Part shown: one piece after another, positions 19,292-28,279 of the stretch | Layout of the letters: the number at the start of each line of letters is the position of its first letter | How positions within the stretch are numbered: position 1 is the first letter of the stretch | Assembly (NCBI GenBank): GCA_022360015.1 | Contig: JAKSDQ010000061.1 | Span: 20,891-84,890, forward strand | Length of the DNA: 64,000 nucleotides | DNA from: Cytophagales bacterium | GTDB lineage: Bacteria > Bacteroidota > Bacteroidia > Cytophagales > Cyclobacteriaceae | Direction of reading: 5' to 3' | Notes under the pieces: generated by a model | Seen by the model: only the letters and a program-made list of their open reading frames with translations | Told to the model about the DNA's origin: nothing | The model's database searches: none | Position numbers and translations under genes: made by a program

Positions 19292-20188
19292 TTATAAATA
19301 GATGAAAATTTCCGGATTTAAACTTTTTACAGAGGGGTTGGGCAGATGGTTAATCAATGTATTCACATCCACGGATGTCCCCTTATCATTATTTCTTTTG
19401 ATCAATTGCAGGTTTTTGAATCCCTCTTCATAATAAGGCACGGACATTTGCCCCTGTACCTGGCCTGCCTTGTCGGTCTCCACTGACTCAAACAGCAGCA
19501 TCTGTCTGCCTTCATTCCAGGGCTTTTGTTCCTTTTTTTCGAAAGAGACAGACAGCGACGCGTATCTGTTGCCGTTACCTTTTTTCAAATCTTCTCCTTT
19601 TTGGATGGCATATTCCGATCGGTCGCCAGCCCCGGGCAGGATTACACAATACCTCCAAACCTTCGACCTGGTTTGAAAGGCAATGGCATGTCGTCCATTT
19701 TTCAATGCCTCCTGGTAGATACTGACATATCCGAATGCATTTCTGTCGTAAGCCAACTGTTCCTTTTCAAGGTATTTTCCGGCAATGTCATTTTTGTCAG
19801 CGTAGTAGTGGTATAACTGTTTTGAATCCGGAGGGGTTAAACCATCATGTATGGACGATTTTTTCAAATCACCGATTTCTTTATTGGAAAAATAATGGAC
19901 AAATCCGGCCCGCTGCGGGATGGCAGTAAAATTGAACAAATCGGTATTTTTCAGCCTCATCGTAAAGGAAAAATGTGTCGATCTGTGGATAGGGATCAAG
20001 TGGGTATCGTTTTGTGTGGGATAAGCCATATGAAATCCTTGTTGTGTCCGGAAAAACATCAGCCTGTGTCCTCCAATAATCCTTTCACACGCCCTGGTAG
20101 GCCTGAATTCAAAATCATGGCTCAATTGGTCGGTGTAGTATTCATGAAAAACTTTCAAACCAAAAAACCTTTGATAGATGCTTTTCAT
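19292..20188 (-). CDS. unknown 298-residue eCIS protein between end-protein and sheath genes
   Basis: No family was recognised. The protein is soluble, has no signal peptide, and starts MKSIYQRFFGLKVFHEYY. It contains RPTRACERIIGGHRLMFFRT and alternating aromatic and basic stretches. Its start overlaps the DUF4255 stop by four bases (ATGA) and its stop is nine bases from the sheath start, so it is translated with structural genes. A place between the tail-end protein and the sheath suggests a cap adaptor or another terminal structural part, as reported for the Algoriphagus particle; this is inference. Confidence 0.75.
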   Translation of the reverse strand: MKSIYQRFFGLKVFHEYYTDQLSHDFEFRPTRACERIIGGHRLMFFRTQQGFHMAYPTQNDTHLIPIHRSTHFSFTMRLKNTDLFNFTAIPQRAGFVHYFSNKEIGDLKKSSIHDGLTPPDSKQLYHYYADKNDIAGKYLEKEQLAYDRNAFGYVSIYQEALKNGRHAIAFQTRSKVWRYCVILPGAGDRSEYAIQKGEDLKKGNGNRYASLSVSFEKKEQKPWNEGRQMLLFESVETDKAGQVQGQMSVPYYEEGFKNLQLIKRNNDKGTSVDVNTLINHLPNPSVKSLNPEIFIYL

Positions 20189-20757
20189 AGTTTTTCCATT
20201 TGCGGTTCCATCGATTTGACAGCAGGCAGCTCAGTCTCTTCTTCTTCGTTCAAAACGGCAATGCTTACCTTGAAGGACACTGATGGCATATGTTTCGCGC
20301 CCAACGCCATCCAGATTTGGTTAATGTTTTCCAACGATATGGGTTGCAGCTTTACACGTAGTTCTTCGATTCCGGGAAGGTCGAACTGAGGTTGTCTTTC
20401 CTTGTCAAAAACCGGATTGTTTTGAAAATACATAATAACCATCGAGATAAATTTGAGCGCTTCTTCGTAACTCGAAAAGTGCGCCACTACCATCACTATC
20501 AGGTTAAGGTGAATGGCTGGGTTGGTCATAAAAACTTTGTTGTCATCCGTTCTTTTGTAATTGATCGGCTGTTTAAGGGTGTATTCCTCGTCGAAATTTA
20601 TCAGGCTCATGCCCAGCGAATTATTATCTAATTCAAGATGGCCATCCTGGTTAACAACTGGCTTTAAAACCACCTGACCGAATGTTGCTGATCCGGTCTT
20701 TCGTTTGATGTAGCTATTGATTTGATCTGCTAAAAATTTCAGCGTTTTATCGATCAT
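20185..20757 (-). CDS. DUF4255 (Pvc16/Afp16-like) tube end protein
   Basis: About 190 residues from the ATG at 20757; a GTG at 20766 is an alternative start. The N-terminus (LKFLADQINSYIKRK) and the C-terminal block (IWMALGAKHMPSVSFKVSIA) fit the DUF4255 family, which in eCIS is the Afp16/Pvc16 protein that ends the tube and sheath and affects particle length. It is the first structural gene of the operon, after a 150-base gap from the regulator gene. The Glu-rich tail (EEEETE) is acidic. Confidence 0.88.
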   Translation of the reverse strand: MIDKTLKFLADQINSYIKRKTGSATFGQVVLKPVVNQDGHLELDNNSLGMSLINFDEEYTLKQPINYKRTDDNKVFMTNPAIHLNLIVMVVAHFSSYEEALKFISMVIMYFQNNPVFDKERQPQFDLPGIEELRVKLQPISLENINQIWMALGAKHMPSVSFKVSIAVLNEEEETELPAVKSMEPQMEKL

Positions 20758-20793
20758 AAACGGCACTTTTTTATTGTCGCTTTATCAAATTTG

Positions 20794-20807
20794 CGCTGAA
20801 TTTAGCG
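20794..20807. promoter_or_regulatory. short inverted repeat before the eCIS structural operon
   Basis: The sequence cgctgaatttagcg has four-base arms (cgct/agcg) around an AT core. It lies 37 bases upstream of the DUF4255 start, in the 159-base gap after the LytTR regulator gene. It could be an operator for that regulator or another factor, but LytTR proteins usually bind direct repeats, so support is weak. Confidence 0.2.
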
Positions 20808-20916
20808 TATTGCTTTTTTATAAAAACCCGATCTTTGCCAATACCTCGACAAACTTTACGAAAGACTATCTTTTCTTCACAAACACGTTGAACTATGCGC
20901 TGATTAGGTTTGTGTA

Positions 20917-21576
20917 TCAGATAATTATGCCTGCTTTTCCTAGGTATGGAAAGACTTTTTCAAAACAGTTTTTATACTTGGAGCCTAAGGGGATCAGTTT
21001 CCCGTCGATATGTATGTGGTTCGTTTCAAAAGCATCGATTTTGTGTAAATTGATGATATATGACCGGTGTACTCGTACCAGATAAGGAATCTCGACCCGT
21101 TTTTGAAAAGCGCTCAGATTAATGCATAACAGCAATGCTTTTTTGGTTGTGTTCAGTTGGCAATAAGCTCCGTGAGCTTCCACCCATAATATTTCCGAAA
21201 GCTTTACCTTTTCATAGGTACAGTCATTTTTAACAAAAATCGTTTCTTTAAACAGTGCACAAACGTCCTTTTCCTTAGAAGCGGGGTTTTGGTTAAGATA
21301 AAGATCCAAACATTCCAGTTCACTCCTATTTTGGGAGCTATGTTTGGAACCTGTTCCGATAAACAAAGCGGGGCTCTCATCCAACTTTTGCGCTTTGTCC
21401 TGGATATTGATGATGACAGGATCAAAGTTATGTTCCTGAAGATAGTTACAAACATTTTCCGGAGACCGCCCTATTTCCATCATTTTGAAATCCCGGTGTT
21501 TCAGCAAGCATAAAATGCCTTCGACGATTGTTGGCTTGCCGAAGATTAACAGCACTTTATTATTTTTTACATTCAT
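20917..21576 (-). CDS. LytTR-type regulator with degenerate receiver domain
   Basis: About 219 residues from the ATG at 21576 (a TTG two codons earlier is possible). The C-terminal 100 residues are a LytTR DNA-binding domain: LSEILWVEAHGAYCQLNTTK, LVRVHRSYIINLHKIDAFE and a final GSKYKNCFEKVF. The N-terminal 100 residues follow a response-regulator fold (KVLLIFGKPTIVEGILCLL), but the beta-3 region reads DPVIINIQDKAQ, with Asn where the phosphorylated Asp is expected. It may therefore work without phosphorylation. It sits just upstream of the eCIS operon on the same strand, so it is the likely regulator of it. Confidence 0.85.
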   Translation of the reverse strand: MNVKNNKVLLIFGKPTIVEGILCLLKHRDFKMMEIGRSPENVCNYLQEHNFDPVIINIQDKAQKLDESPALFIGTGSKHSSQNRSELECLDLYLNQNPASKEKDVCALFKETIFVKNDCTYEKVKLSEILWVEAHGAYCQLNTTKKALLLCINLSAFQKRVEIPYLVRVHRSYIINLHKIDAFETNHIHIDGKLIPLGSKYKNCFEKVFPYLGKAGIII

Positions 21577-21827
21577 AATCAATTGCTAGACTTATTTGTA
21601 TTTTAAAAATTTAAAGCCTACACCAGAAGAAATTCTCTGGCGTAAACGGTGAAAAATGAAAATTTAAGTCTATTCCGGGCTGGCAAAATCCTCAAAGCAG
21701 GTTATTGACAAATCCATAGACAGTTTTAAAGTTTTGGTTTCAGCTAATTCCAATAAATAAATTATTGGCTTTCGGCCATTAAGCATTACATAGAAATATG
21801 TGAAGACTTCGTGACGCAATGGCAAAT

Positions 21828-22370
21828 TCACTGTGTCAATACAACCCCAACGCCTATACCGGCCAGTGCGATAAGGACACTCTGCCAGATCCTGGGCGAT
21901 CTGTAGCCGGATAAAAGCCTGGTGGAACTATTCACACTTTCATTGGCCAGCGTGAGCGCGTTTTGTGTATTTTCCAGTGAAAATGAAAGATCTTTCAATG
22001 ACTTTTGGGTATACATTAAAGTCGATTTTGTTAATTCATGCTCATCATTGCAGTTTTTCAACAGATTTCTTAACAAATTGTTAGCTTCATTAATTTTTCT
22101 TTCATTTTCCTCTATCACCAGTTGGGCTGTTTCTTCTATATTGATACTATCCATAAAATCAATAATCTCTTTCATGCTTTCAAATTGTTTTGATTCCACG
22201 AGATAAATTCCCCCGGTTTTGAAACATATGGTATCGCCGGTTTTCGCCATCAGGAAATGCGCTGTTTTGGATAAGTAACTGCTGTCAATGGTGATAAAGC
22301 TCTGGGCGTTTAAATGGAATCCTGACAGAAGAATTCCGAAAAAAATCAAGTATTTGTTGTGTCCACTCAT
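21828..22370 (-). CDS. secreted coiled-coil protein with C-terminal membrane segment
   Basis: A 180-residue protein of unknown family. It starts with a signal peptide (FFGILLSGFHLNAQ), has a Glu/Asn-rich helical middle (about 75-155) and ends with a hydrophobic segment IWQSVLIALAGIGVGVVLTQ. This makes it an envelope protein held in the inner membrane by its C-terminus, or one with a glycine-rich membrane hairpin. It follows the next upstream gene by two bases, so the two are a pair. Its role is not known; it could be a phage-spanin-like or envelope-sensing partner of the eCIS, on position only. Confidence 0.7.
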   Translation of the reverse strand: MSGHNKYLIFFGILLSGFHLNAQSFITIDSSYLSKTAHFLMAKTGDTICFKTGGIYLVESKQFESMKEIIDFMDSINIEETAQLVIEENERKINEANNLLRNLLKNCNDEHELTKSTLMYTQKSLKDLSFSLENTQNALTLANESVNSSTRLLSGYRSPRIWQSVLIALAGIGVGVVLTQ

Positions 22371-22372
22371 TT

Positions 22373-22750
22373 TTAATTAATCTTTGACGCTATGGTTTTT
22401 TTGTAATTTTTTTTCAGGTTTTGCAGAATAGCACTCTGTTCCCTCAGTTTATCATTGTATATTTTATATTTGGAATTGGACCCCCATCGTTCGTAGGAGT
22501 ATATGATTGAATCTCTTTCCGCAACTATGATTTCCAGGCTGTCATTGACCCTGTCAATTTCAGTATTCAACTCTTCAATCATCTGACGAGAGTTGTTATT
22601 TTGTTCGATAGCTATTTTCAGGTTTTTTTCAGCTTTGCCAAGTTCTTTAATGGCTTCCTTGATTTGATTCCGGTTGTCGTAAAAAAAACCATACAACATG
22701 ATCGCACCGAGAATAATCATTAAGATTATTTGAATATTGTTCCTATCCAT
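22373..22750 (-). CDS. small membrane coiled-coil protein
   Basis: A 125-residue protein with an N-terminal membrane segment (IILMIILGAIMLYGFFY) followed by a continuous coiled coil of about 90 residues with heptad-like Leu/Ile spacing, for example LNTEIDRVNDSLEIIVAERD. It is Asn/Lys rich and has no known domain. It is the first gene of a two-gene unit with the secreted coiled-coil gene after it. The N-terminal anchor plus coiled coil is similar in design to small phage lysis or division proteins, but nothing here proves such a role. Confidence 0.7.
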   Translation of the reverse strand: MDRNNIQIILMIILGAIMLYGFFYDNRNQIKEAIKELGKAEKNLKIAIEQNNNSRQMIEELNTEIDRVNDSLEIIVAERDSIIYSYERWGSNSKYKIYNDKLREQSAILQNLKKNYKKTIASKIN

Positions 22751-22911
22751 ATATCAATTTTATTGTTTCAAATGTGTGTGGGGATCCGCTTCCCCCGATT
22801 TAGGGTTGTTACCGTAACCATGCATGGCACAATCTATATAATATCCAATTCCCCGCTCAATCTAACCAATGGACAAAACAATGGACAAAGATTTAAAAAT
22901 CTAATAATCAG

Positions 22912-25900
22912 TTATTTATATTTTAATAAAAGTCCATTAGAACACAAAATATTTCGCCAATACGCTCCTGCACTCAACATGAAAATTCCTCCCAACACCC
23001 AATATACAAATTGTGGCACTGGCAAAGGGTCGCCGGCAGCATACGAGTGCAGTCCGGAAAGGTAATAGTTCACCCCGAAAGAGGTCATGATAATGGAGAA
23101 AAAGGCTACAACACTGGCCAGGTTGAAAGTATACACTCCTCTGAGTGCCGGTATCAATCTTAGATGTAACACACAGGCATAAACAATGATAGATATCAAG
23201 GCCCACGTTTCTTTTGGGTCCCAGCCCCAATATCGACCCCAGGATTCATTGGCCCATACGCCACCTAAAAAAGTGCCGATGGCCAACATAAAAAGGCCGA
23301 TCGTCATAGAAAGTTCATTGATATAGGTCAGCTCAGTAATGGTTGTTTTAAAACTTTCATTCCTGAAAATCATCAATATAAGGCTCATTAAGCCCAGCAA
23401 AGCGGATAAAGCCAATGGCGCATAACTACTTACAATGATGGCCACATGAATTTTAAGCCAATAAGATTTCAGCACGGGCACCAGATTGGTAATTTCAGGG
23501 TTAAGCCAGTCCAGGTAAGACACAAATAACAGGGTACCCCCGAATAAAGCAACCAGTGGAAGAATAAAATCGCTTTTCCGGCAAAAAACAAATCCAAAAA
23601 GAAATAAGGCCCAGGATACCAGGATAATCATTTCATAGCCATTGCTCCATGGCGGATACCCACCGGCATACCAGCGGAGAATCATGTTAGCTGTTAGTGA
23701 AATGAAAGCCAAAGCGGTAAGTATGATCCCAAAGAGATACAGGGTTTTTAGCCAGGCTTTATGAAAAAAAACACGGAGCAATGCCAGTGTGAGGAGAAAA
23801 ATTCCCAGCAACCAATATACCGGGAAGAGCCTGTTGAATAGGTTGAGTTCATTATAAAGCAATTCTGCACGCACCCGGCTCCGGTCTGGAATAAGGTCAC
23901 TTCCCATCGTTTCCTGGAATGTTTTGAGATACAATAGTTTATCCCGGGGTTGCGTCCACTTTCCGGTCGATTGCGCAGATTTAATGTCCTGATAATAAAC
24001 CGGAAGAATATTTCTGACAAATAAGGAGTCTTCCTCCGGAAAACCAGCATTGTTGAAATGGCTGTTGAACCAACTCTTGTCAGTAGCTGTAGGTTGAGGG
24101 AAAATCTTCAGGTAATTGCCGGTAAGTGCCTGAAAAAAAATATTGAATCGCTCATCCACTTTTATGATCTCATTGTCCGGCTCAGAACGCTCCGCCGGTT
24201 TCTTTCGCTGTGCGGCCTCTACCATCATGCGCAGCCGATAATCTCCATGGTCATCCAGTAAGTCTTGAAAGGTAAGCATGGTTTTACCTTCCAATCCCAG
24301 ATTCCTGAGAATCATTTTTCCTTTTCTGACATCCACCTTGATAATGGGCATATATTGCCAGGCCACCGGATCGGCATGGATTGAAAGGAAAACCTGGTCA
24401 CAGTCGAGCCGGTAGGTATTTCCATTTTCCTCTAAAACATAAGTGGTTTTTCCGGTAAGTTTTCTGAGGAATTCCGATGCCAGGGTATTAATCGGCTTAA
24501 TTCTCCCGTCCATATCCTGCACCATCAATCTGCCAAAGGCTTGGGCATGATCGGGGTCGATATACTTTTCAGAGGCGCTTACCGATTCTTTATGCTTGTC
24601 CGAAGAATGAGCGGTAAGCAAGCCGGGGAAAAGGCCAAGGAAGAGGCATAAAGCAGGCGTTTTCAATTTCAGTTGACTTAGTTTTTTGCTGACCTGCCGA
24701 AACCGGGAGTTTTTTCCAAATAAAGTCAGCATCATGCCAAGGCCCATCAGGAAATAGCCCAGGTAGGTAACCTGGGTGCCCCAGAAATCTTTATTAACCG
24801 ATAACACTGTTCCCAACTCATCTAAATCGTAAGAGGCCTGAAAAAACCGATAGCCTTTATGATCAAGCACATTATTCATCGATAGGCTAACCGGGAAAGA
24901 ACCCTCCCGGTCTTCTATAATCAGTTCACTTGCATAGGATGAAGGACTGGTAGAACCCGGATATCTTTCCAACTGAAAATCGGTTAGACGCACTGAAAAG
25001 GGAAGAGGAACTGGTTTTGGTCCGTAAGAGAGGCTTATAGCGTATTCATCCAAACTTATTTCCTGCATGGGACTGAATACACCGTCTAGTGCTGCGAGAA
25101 TAATTTGTTTTTCATCATTCGCGTGATTTAGCTTCACAAATAGCAGATCAGCCGCACTGGCCGCCATCTCCTTACTATCTGCAGTTTGATAGTCCAGGGT
25201 CTTTCCCGTGTGAATCGTACTAACCACAAAATTCAAGTGATCTGATTGATACAGCGCCCTGATCCTGAGTGTGTCTGTTTTACCCTTGGGAAGGGTTCCC
25301 GACTGCTGACTTGCCATGACGAAATAGTTAAAATCCTCTGACGAATGGACCAAATAGGTTCCACCGGTACCCCGGATATTGATGGCATTTTCTTTTTGAT
25401 TGTTAAAAGTGACCTCATGGCCATTCAAAAATATACTACCCCCCGATCCCAGATAAAAACTGCTCCGCCCTTCCCCGAGGGCTGCTACCAGTTCAATCAC
25501 CTCATCCCCTTCAATGCCATCTACTAACCCTTGAACCGCATCAGGCACAAACCGGTCAACCTGTATGCTTAATGGGTTGCTTTCATTGCCAAGTTCCCTG
25601 ACCAAAGACGGTTGTTTAAACCGGGTCAGGTTCAGTCTTTCTTCGAAATGCCAGCGTTGATCATTCCATTTTACATCGACTTCGAGGTAACGATCTTGTG
25701 AGATGATATGATTTGTACTTTGCCCTTCCCTGATACGAACCAACCCTTCATAACCTGTATACCGGGTCACAAAAGCCCCGGCCAGAATGACAACAAAGGC
25801 CAGATGAAAGAGCAAAATGCTCAATTTTTCTTTGCGAAGCAGCCGATATGTAAAAATATTGCCTATAAAATTGACCGTTAAAATCAACATGAGCAACTCA

Positions 25901-26049
25901 AACCACCAGGCTTCATAGACGGATTGCCTTGCCACCGGGGTACCAAAATCATTTTCCAGAAACGTAGCATAGCCCATAGCGGTTGCAAAGCTTAAGAGTA
26001 CGATTAATGTAAGCTTATTGGAGAAGAGTAAAGAGCCTATTCTTTTCAT
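22912..26049 (-). CDS. ccsBA: fused cytochrome c biogenesis protein CcsBA (ResB-CcsA)
   Basis: A 1045-residue system II cytochrome c synthase. The N-terminal part is ResB/CcsB-like with several membrane spans and a large periplasmic region. The C-terminal part is CcsA-like with the haem-handling WWD motif WGRYWGWDPKETW at about residue 938 and conserved His-bearing spans (LKIHVAIIVSSYAPLALS). It carries haem across the membrane and joins it to CxxCH motifs of exported cytochromes. The next genes upstream encode NrfA and NrfH, which need nine haem attachments in total, so it probably serves them. The fusion is normal in Bacteroidota and Epsilonproteobacteria. Confidence 0.93.
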   Translation of the reverse strand: MKRIGSLLFSNKLTLIVLLSFATAMGYATFLENDFGTPVARQSVYEAWWFELLMLILTVNFIGNIFTYRLLRKEKLSILLFHLAFVVILAGAFVTRYTGYEGLVRIREGQSTNHIISQDRYLEVDVKWNDQRWHFEERLNLTRFKQPSLVRELGNESNPLSIQVDRFVPDAVQGLVDGIEGDEVIELVAALGEGRSSFYLGSGGSIFLNGHEVTFNNQKENAINIRGTGGTYLVHSSEDFNYFVMASQQSGTLPKGKTDTLRIRALYQSDHLNFVVSTIHTGKTLDYQTADSKEMAASAADLLFVKLNHANDEKQIILAALDGVFSPMQEISLDEYAISLSYGPKPVPLPFSVRLTDFQLERYPGSTSPSSYASELIIEDREGSFPVSLSMNNVLDHKGYRFFQASYDLDELGTVLSVNKDFWGTQVTYLGYFLMGLGMMLTLFGKNSRFRQVSKKLSQLKLKTPALCLFLGLFPGLLTAHSSDKHKESVSASEKYIDPDHAQAFGRLMVQDMDGRIKPINTLASEFLRKLTGKTTYVLEENGNTYRLDCDQVFLSIHADPVAWQYMPIIKVDVRKGKMILRNLGLEGKTMLTFQDLLDDHGDYRLRMMVEAAQRKKPAERSEPDNEIIKVDERFNIFFQALTGNYLKIFPQPTATDKSWFNSHFNNAGFPEEDSLFVRNILPVYYQDIKSAQSTGKWTQPRDKLLYLKTFQETMGSDLIPDRSRVRAELLYNELNLFNRLFPVYWLLGIFLLTLALLRVFFHKAWLKTLYLFGIILTALAFISLTANMILRWYAGGYPPWSNGYEMIILVSWALFLFGFVFCRKSDFILPLVALFGGTLLFVSYLDWLNPEITNLVPVLKSYWLKIHVAIIVSSYAPLALSALLGLMSLILMIFRNESFKTTITELTYINELSMTIGLFMLAIGTFLGGVWANESWGRYWGWDPKETWALISIIVYACVLHLRLIPALRGVYTFNLASVVAFFSIIMTSFGVNYYLSGLHSYAAGDPLPVPQFVYWVLGGIFMLSAGAYWRNILCSNGLLLKYK

Positions 26050-26106
26050 AGCATGAAGCTTAAACCAAAATTTTCACAACTTAAACCGGTCTTTCTGCGG
26101 TAATAT

Positions 26107-27612
26107 TTAGTTGAAAGAGGCAGGTCTTACTTCCATCCCGGATTCTCTCTTTTTAGCTTCTTCAAGCCATTTAGGGATGATATTTTCTTTAAAAACTGCT
26201 TTCTCCTCTTCCAGTTTTTTCATGTCCAATCCCACAAACTGCTGCGCTTTGGCCTTGGTAGAGATGTCCGGATAGGCCACCTCGTCTGTAAATCCGAGAT
26301 CGGCCAATAGTCGGGCCAGCTTTACTCTGGCTTCCTGGGCGATTTCGGTAGCTGAGGATACGATTCTGCTTACCTCCACCGGTGCGTGAAAAGAGCCCCC
26401 GTGGGAAGCCACCGAATAGTCCCAACGCCATTGAGCATGTCGGATATCTTGGAGAATGGGTTTCATCTGAGCTTCGGAAGCCCCCAGATCCCATGCTTTT
26501 TTTGCTTCCAGATGAGCTCTTACGATGATCTTTTCAAGATTGCCCTGGATCTTTTTGATTTTGGTTTGCCTTTCATAGACATCTGCTATGAGGTCTTCTT
26601 TTTCCTGCCTGTGACAAACCTGGCAAGAGTTGGCTACATTAGATAGTGGTGATCGTATGTGGTGGTCTGTAAATTTTTGCCCTCCTTCTGCCTTATAAGG
26701 CATATGGCAGTCTGCGCAAGATACGCCCCTTTTGGCATGAACACCGGTTGAATAAAGTTCATATCCGGGATGCTGGGCTTTTAGCATCGGCGCCTTGCTG
26801 ACCGCATGGGTCCAGTCCGCAAACGCAATGTTATCGTAATAGGCTTCCATATCTTCTACGGTCATACCGTCCTTCCAGGGTAAAGTCAAATACGGTACAC
26901 CTTCCTTACCAGGCAAATCTTTGTTGAAATAGTATTCCACATGGCATTGAGCACATACCAGTGAACGCATTTCCTGGTGTGTTGCCTGATCAATGTCTTT
27001 ACCCATACTTTGAAAAGCCTCGATTAACGCAGGCCTGGAGATCTGAAGAGACATGGTTTGGGGGTTATGGCAATCTGCACAACCGGTGGGATTCACTACC
27101 TCCGGGCCTTTGTCAGCCCATTTCCCCGCATAGAATTCTTTAATCCCAATTTCATTCATCAGCCGGGGTACATCAGGACTTTTACAAGTCCAGCAAGTGT
27201 TGGGCATGGGCCCTGTTCCGGGACCAGTTGGGCCTCCGGTACGAAGTGTATTATGAATATCTTCAATGGCATACGTATGTCCCCTGGGTTGATTGTAATC
27301 TTTGGCGAAACCGTAACCAGCCCAGAGCACCACCAACGCAGGGTTTTCTTCCAGGGCATCACGCAATTTGGAGCCATTCAGGTAGCTGGAGAAGGAAGTA
27401 TCTCTTGTCAACATATATGATTGATATTGGCGCGGGAAGTTCTGACCCCAGATTTCACTCCTGGGCTCATTTTCATTGATATTTACCTGTGGTTGGTAGG
27501 CAAACTGACTTTCCGCTTTTCTGTTGACGATATTATTGGCCAATACGCTCAACAGCAAGACGATGATAATAGTAGCTATAAATAACAGCCAGTTTTTCAC
27601 TTGATTCTTCAT
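26107..27612 (-). CDS. nrfA: ammonia-forming cytochrome c nitrite reductase, catalytic subunit
   Basis: 501 residues from the ATG at 27612, which overlaps the nrfH stop (ATGA); a GTG at 27651 is less likely. It has an N-terminal membrane/signal segment and five haem-binding motifs: CWTCK with the lysine-ligated active-site haem at about 140, then CADCH, CAQCH, CADCH and CQVCH. It reduces nitrite to ammonium with six electrons in the periplasm. HMPYKAEGGQKFTDHH is the typical stretch after the fourth haem. The order nrfH-nrfA-ccsBA is common in Bacteroidota. Confidence 0.96.
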   Translation of the reverse strand: MKNQVKNWLLFIATIIIVLLLSVLANNIVNRKAESQFAYQPQVNINENEPRSEIWGQNFPRQYQSYMLTRDTSFSSYLNGSKLRDALEENPALVVLWAGYGFAKDYNQPRGHTYAIEDIHNTLRTGGPTGPGTGPMPNTCWTCKSPDVPRLMNEIGIKEFYAGKWADKGPEVVNPTGCADCHNPQTMSLQISRPALIEAFQSMGKDIDQATHQEMRSLVCAQCHVEYYFNKDLPGKEGVPYLTLPWKDGMTVEDMEAYYDNIAFADWTHAVSKAPMLKAQHPGYELYSTGVHAKRGVSCADCHMPYKAEGGQKFTDHHIRSPLSNVANSCQVCHRQEKEDLIADVYERQTKIKKIQGNLEKIIVRAHLEAKKAWDLGASEAQMKPILQDIRHAQWRWDYSVASHGGSFHAPVEVSRIVSSATEIAQEARVKLARLLADLGFTDEVAYPDISTKAKAQQFVGLDMKKLEEEKAVFKENIIPKWLEEAKKRESGMEVRPASFN

Positions 27613-28217
27613 GGATTTTTGTTTTGGTTTTGCGTAGCCGCTTTCAGCCACTTGGGAATAATAAGTTTTTGCCCCTCTTCCTCAGACAAGGGCTCCAGAT
27701 GAAAACCTACAGCGGAAAGACTTTTTACCCTTCCATGCGGTGTTTCTCTATGACACTCCCAGCAGGTACGGTCCAACCGGTCATTGAGATGTGCATCTAT
27801 CCATGAGGCGGTTTTAGCATCCGTCACCTGATTAAAATGGCACCTGATACAGTTATTTTGGACCGCCACCTGGCCATCTTCATGCATGACAATAGCTTGT
27901 GGCTCTGTCCTTAAGGTATAAACAGTAGCATGATACAAGCCGTCTTTGGCTTTAAATGCATATTGTTTAAAAACATTATCCTGAGGGACATGGCAGTCAT
28001 TGCAACTGGCTACTTCCCGGTGTGAACTATGATTCCAGGTGATGTATTCTGTAGTCATCACATGACAATTAAGGCAAGCCCGCGGGTCGTCGGTTAAATA
28101 GGACGCCACATTAGCTATTTTTATCATGTAAATAACCAGGGCGGTCATTGCCCCTAGTAAGACGATGACTACTGGTTGCCAGGGCCTGGGAGGAATTAGC
28201 CTGTGAAAGATTGCCAT
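27609..28217 (-). CDS. nrfH: cytochrome c nitrite reductase small subunit (quinol-oxidising)
   Basis: 202 residues from the ATG at 28217 (an upstream TTG would add fifteen). It has one N-terminal membrane span (VVIVLLGAMTALVIYMIKI) and four haem c motifs: CLNCH, CNDCH, CIRCH and CWECH. NrfH takes electrons from menaquinol in the inner membrane and passes them to NrfA. Its stop overlaps the nrfA start by four bases, so the two subunits are translated together. Confidence 0.94.
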   Translation of the reverse strand: MAIFHRLIPPRPWQPVVIVLLGAMTALVIYMIKIANVASYLTDDPRACLNCHVMTTEYITWNHSSHREVASCNDCHVPQDNVFKQYAFKAKDGLYHATVYTLRTEPQAIVMHEDGQVAVQNNCIRCHFNQVTDAKTASWIDAHLNDRLDRTCWECHRETPHGRVKSLSAVGFHLEPLSEEEGQKLIIPKWLKAATQNQNKNP

Positions 28218-28279
28218 ACTTAAAAATAAATATTTTAAAAATAAATAGAAAGTGTCCGGCAATTAAGAATCGGTTACTA

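Noticed and set aside
19847..20389. 180-residue plus-strand frame
   Set aside because: It overlaps the 298-residue and DUF4255 genes on the minus strand; the composition is that of an antisense shadow.
1..21576. Prophage or type VI secretion system
   Set aside because: No head, portal, terminase, lysis or TssJLM membrane genes are seen; DUF4255, DUF5908, AAA+ and DUF4157 genes point to an eCIS.
22770..22830. GGGGA/TCCCC hairpin and CCATGCATGG palindrome after ccsBA
   Set aside because: Short stems with no T-tract on the transcribed strand; not convincing as a terminator.
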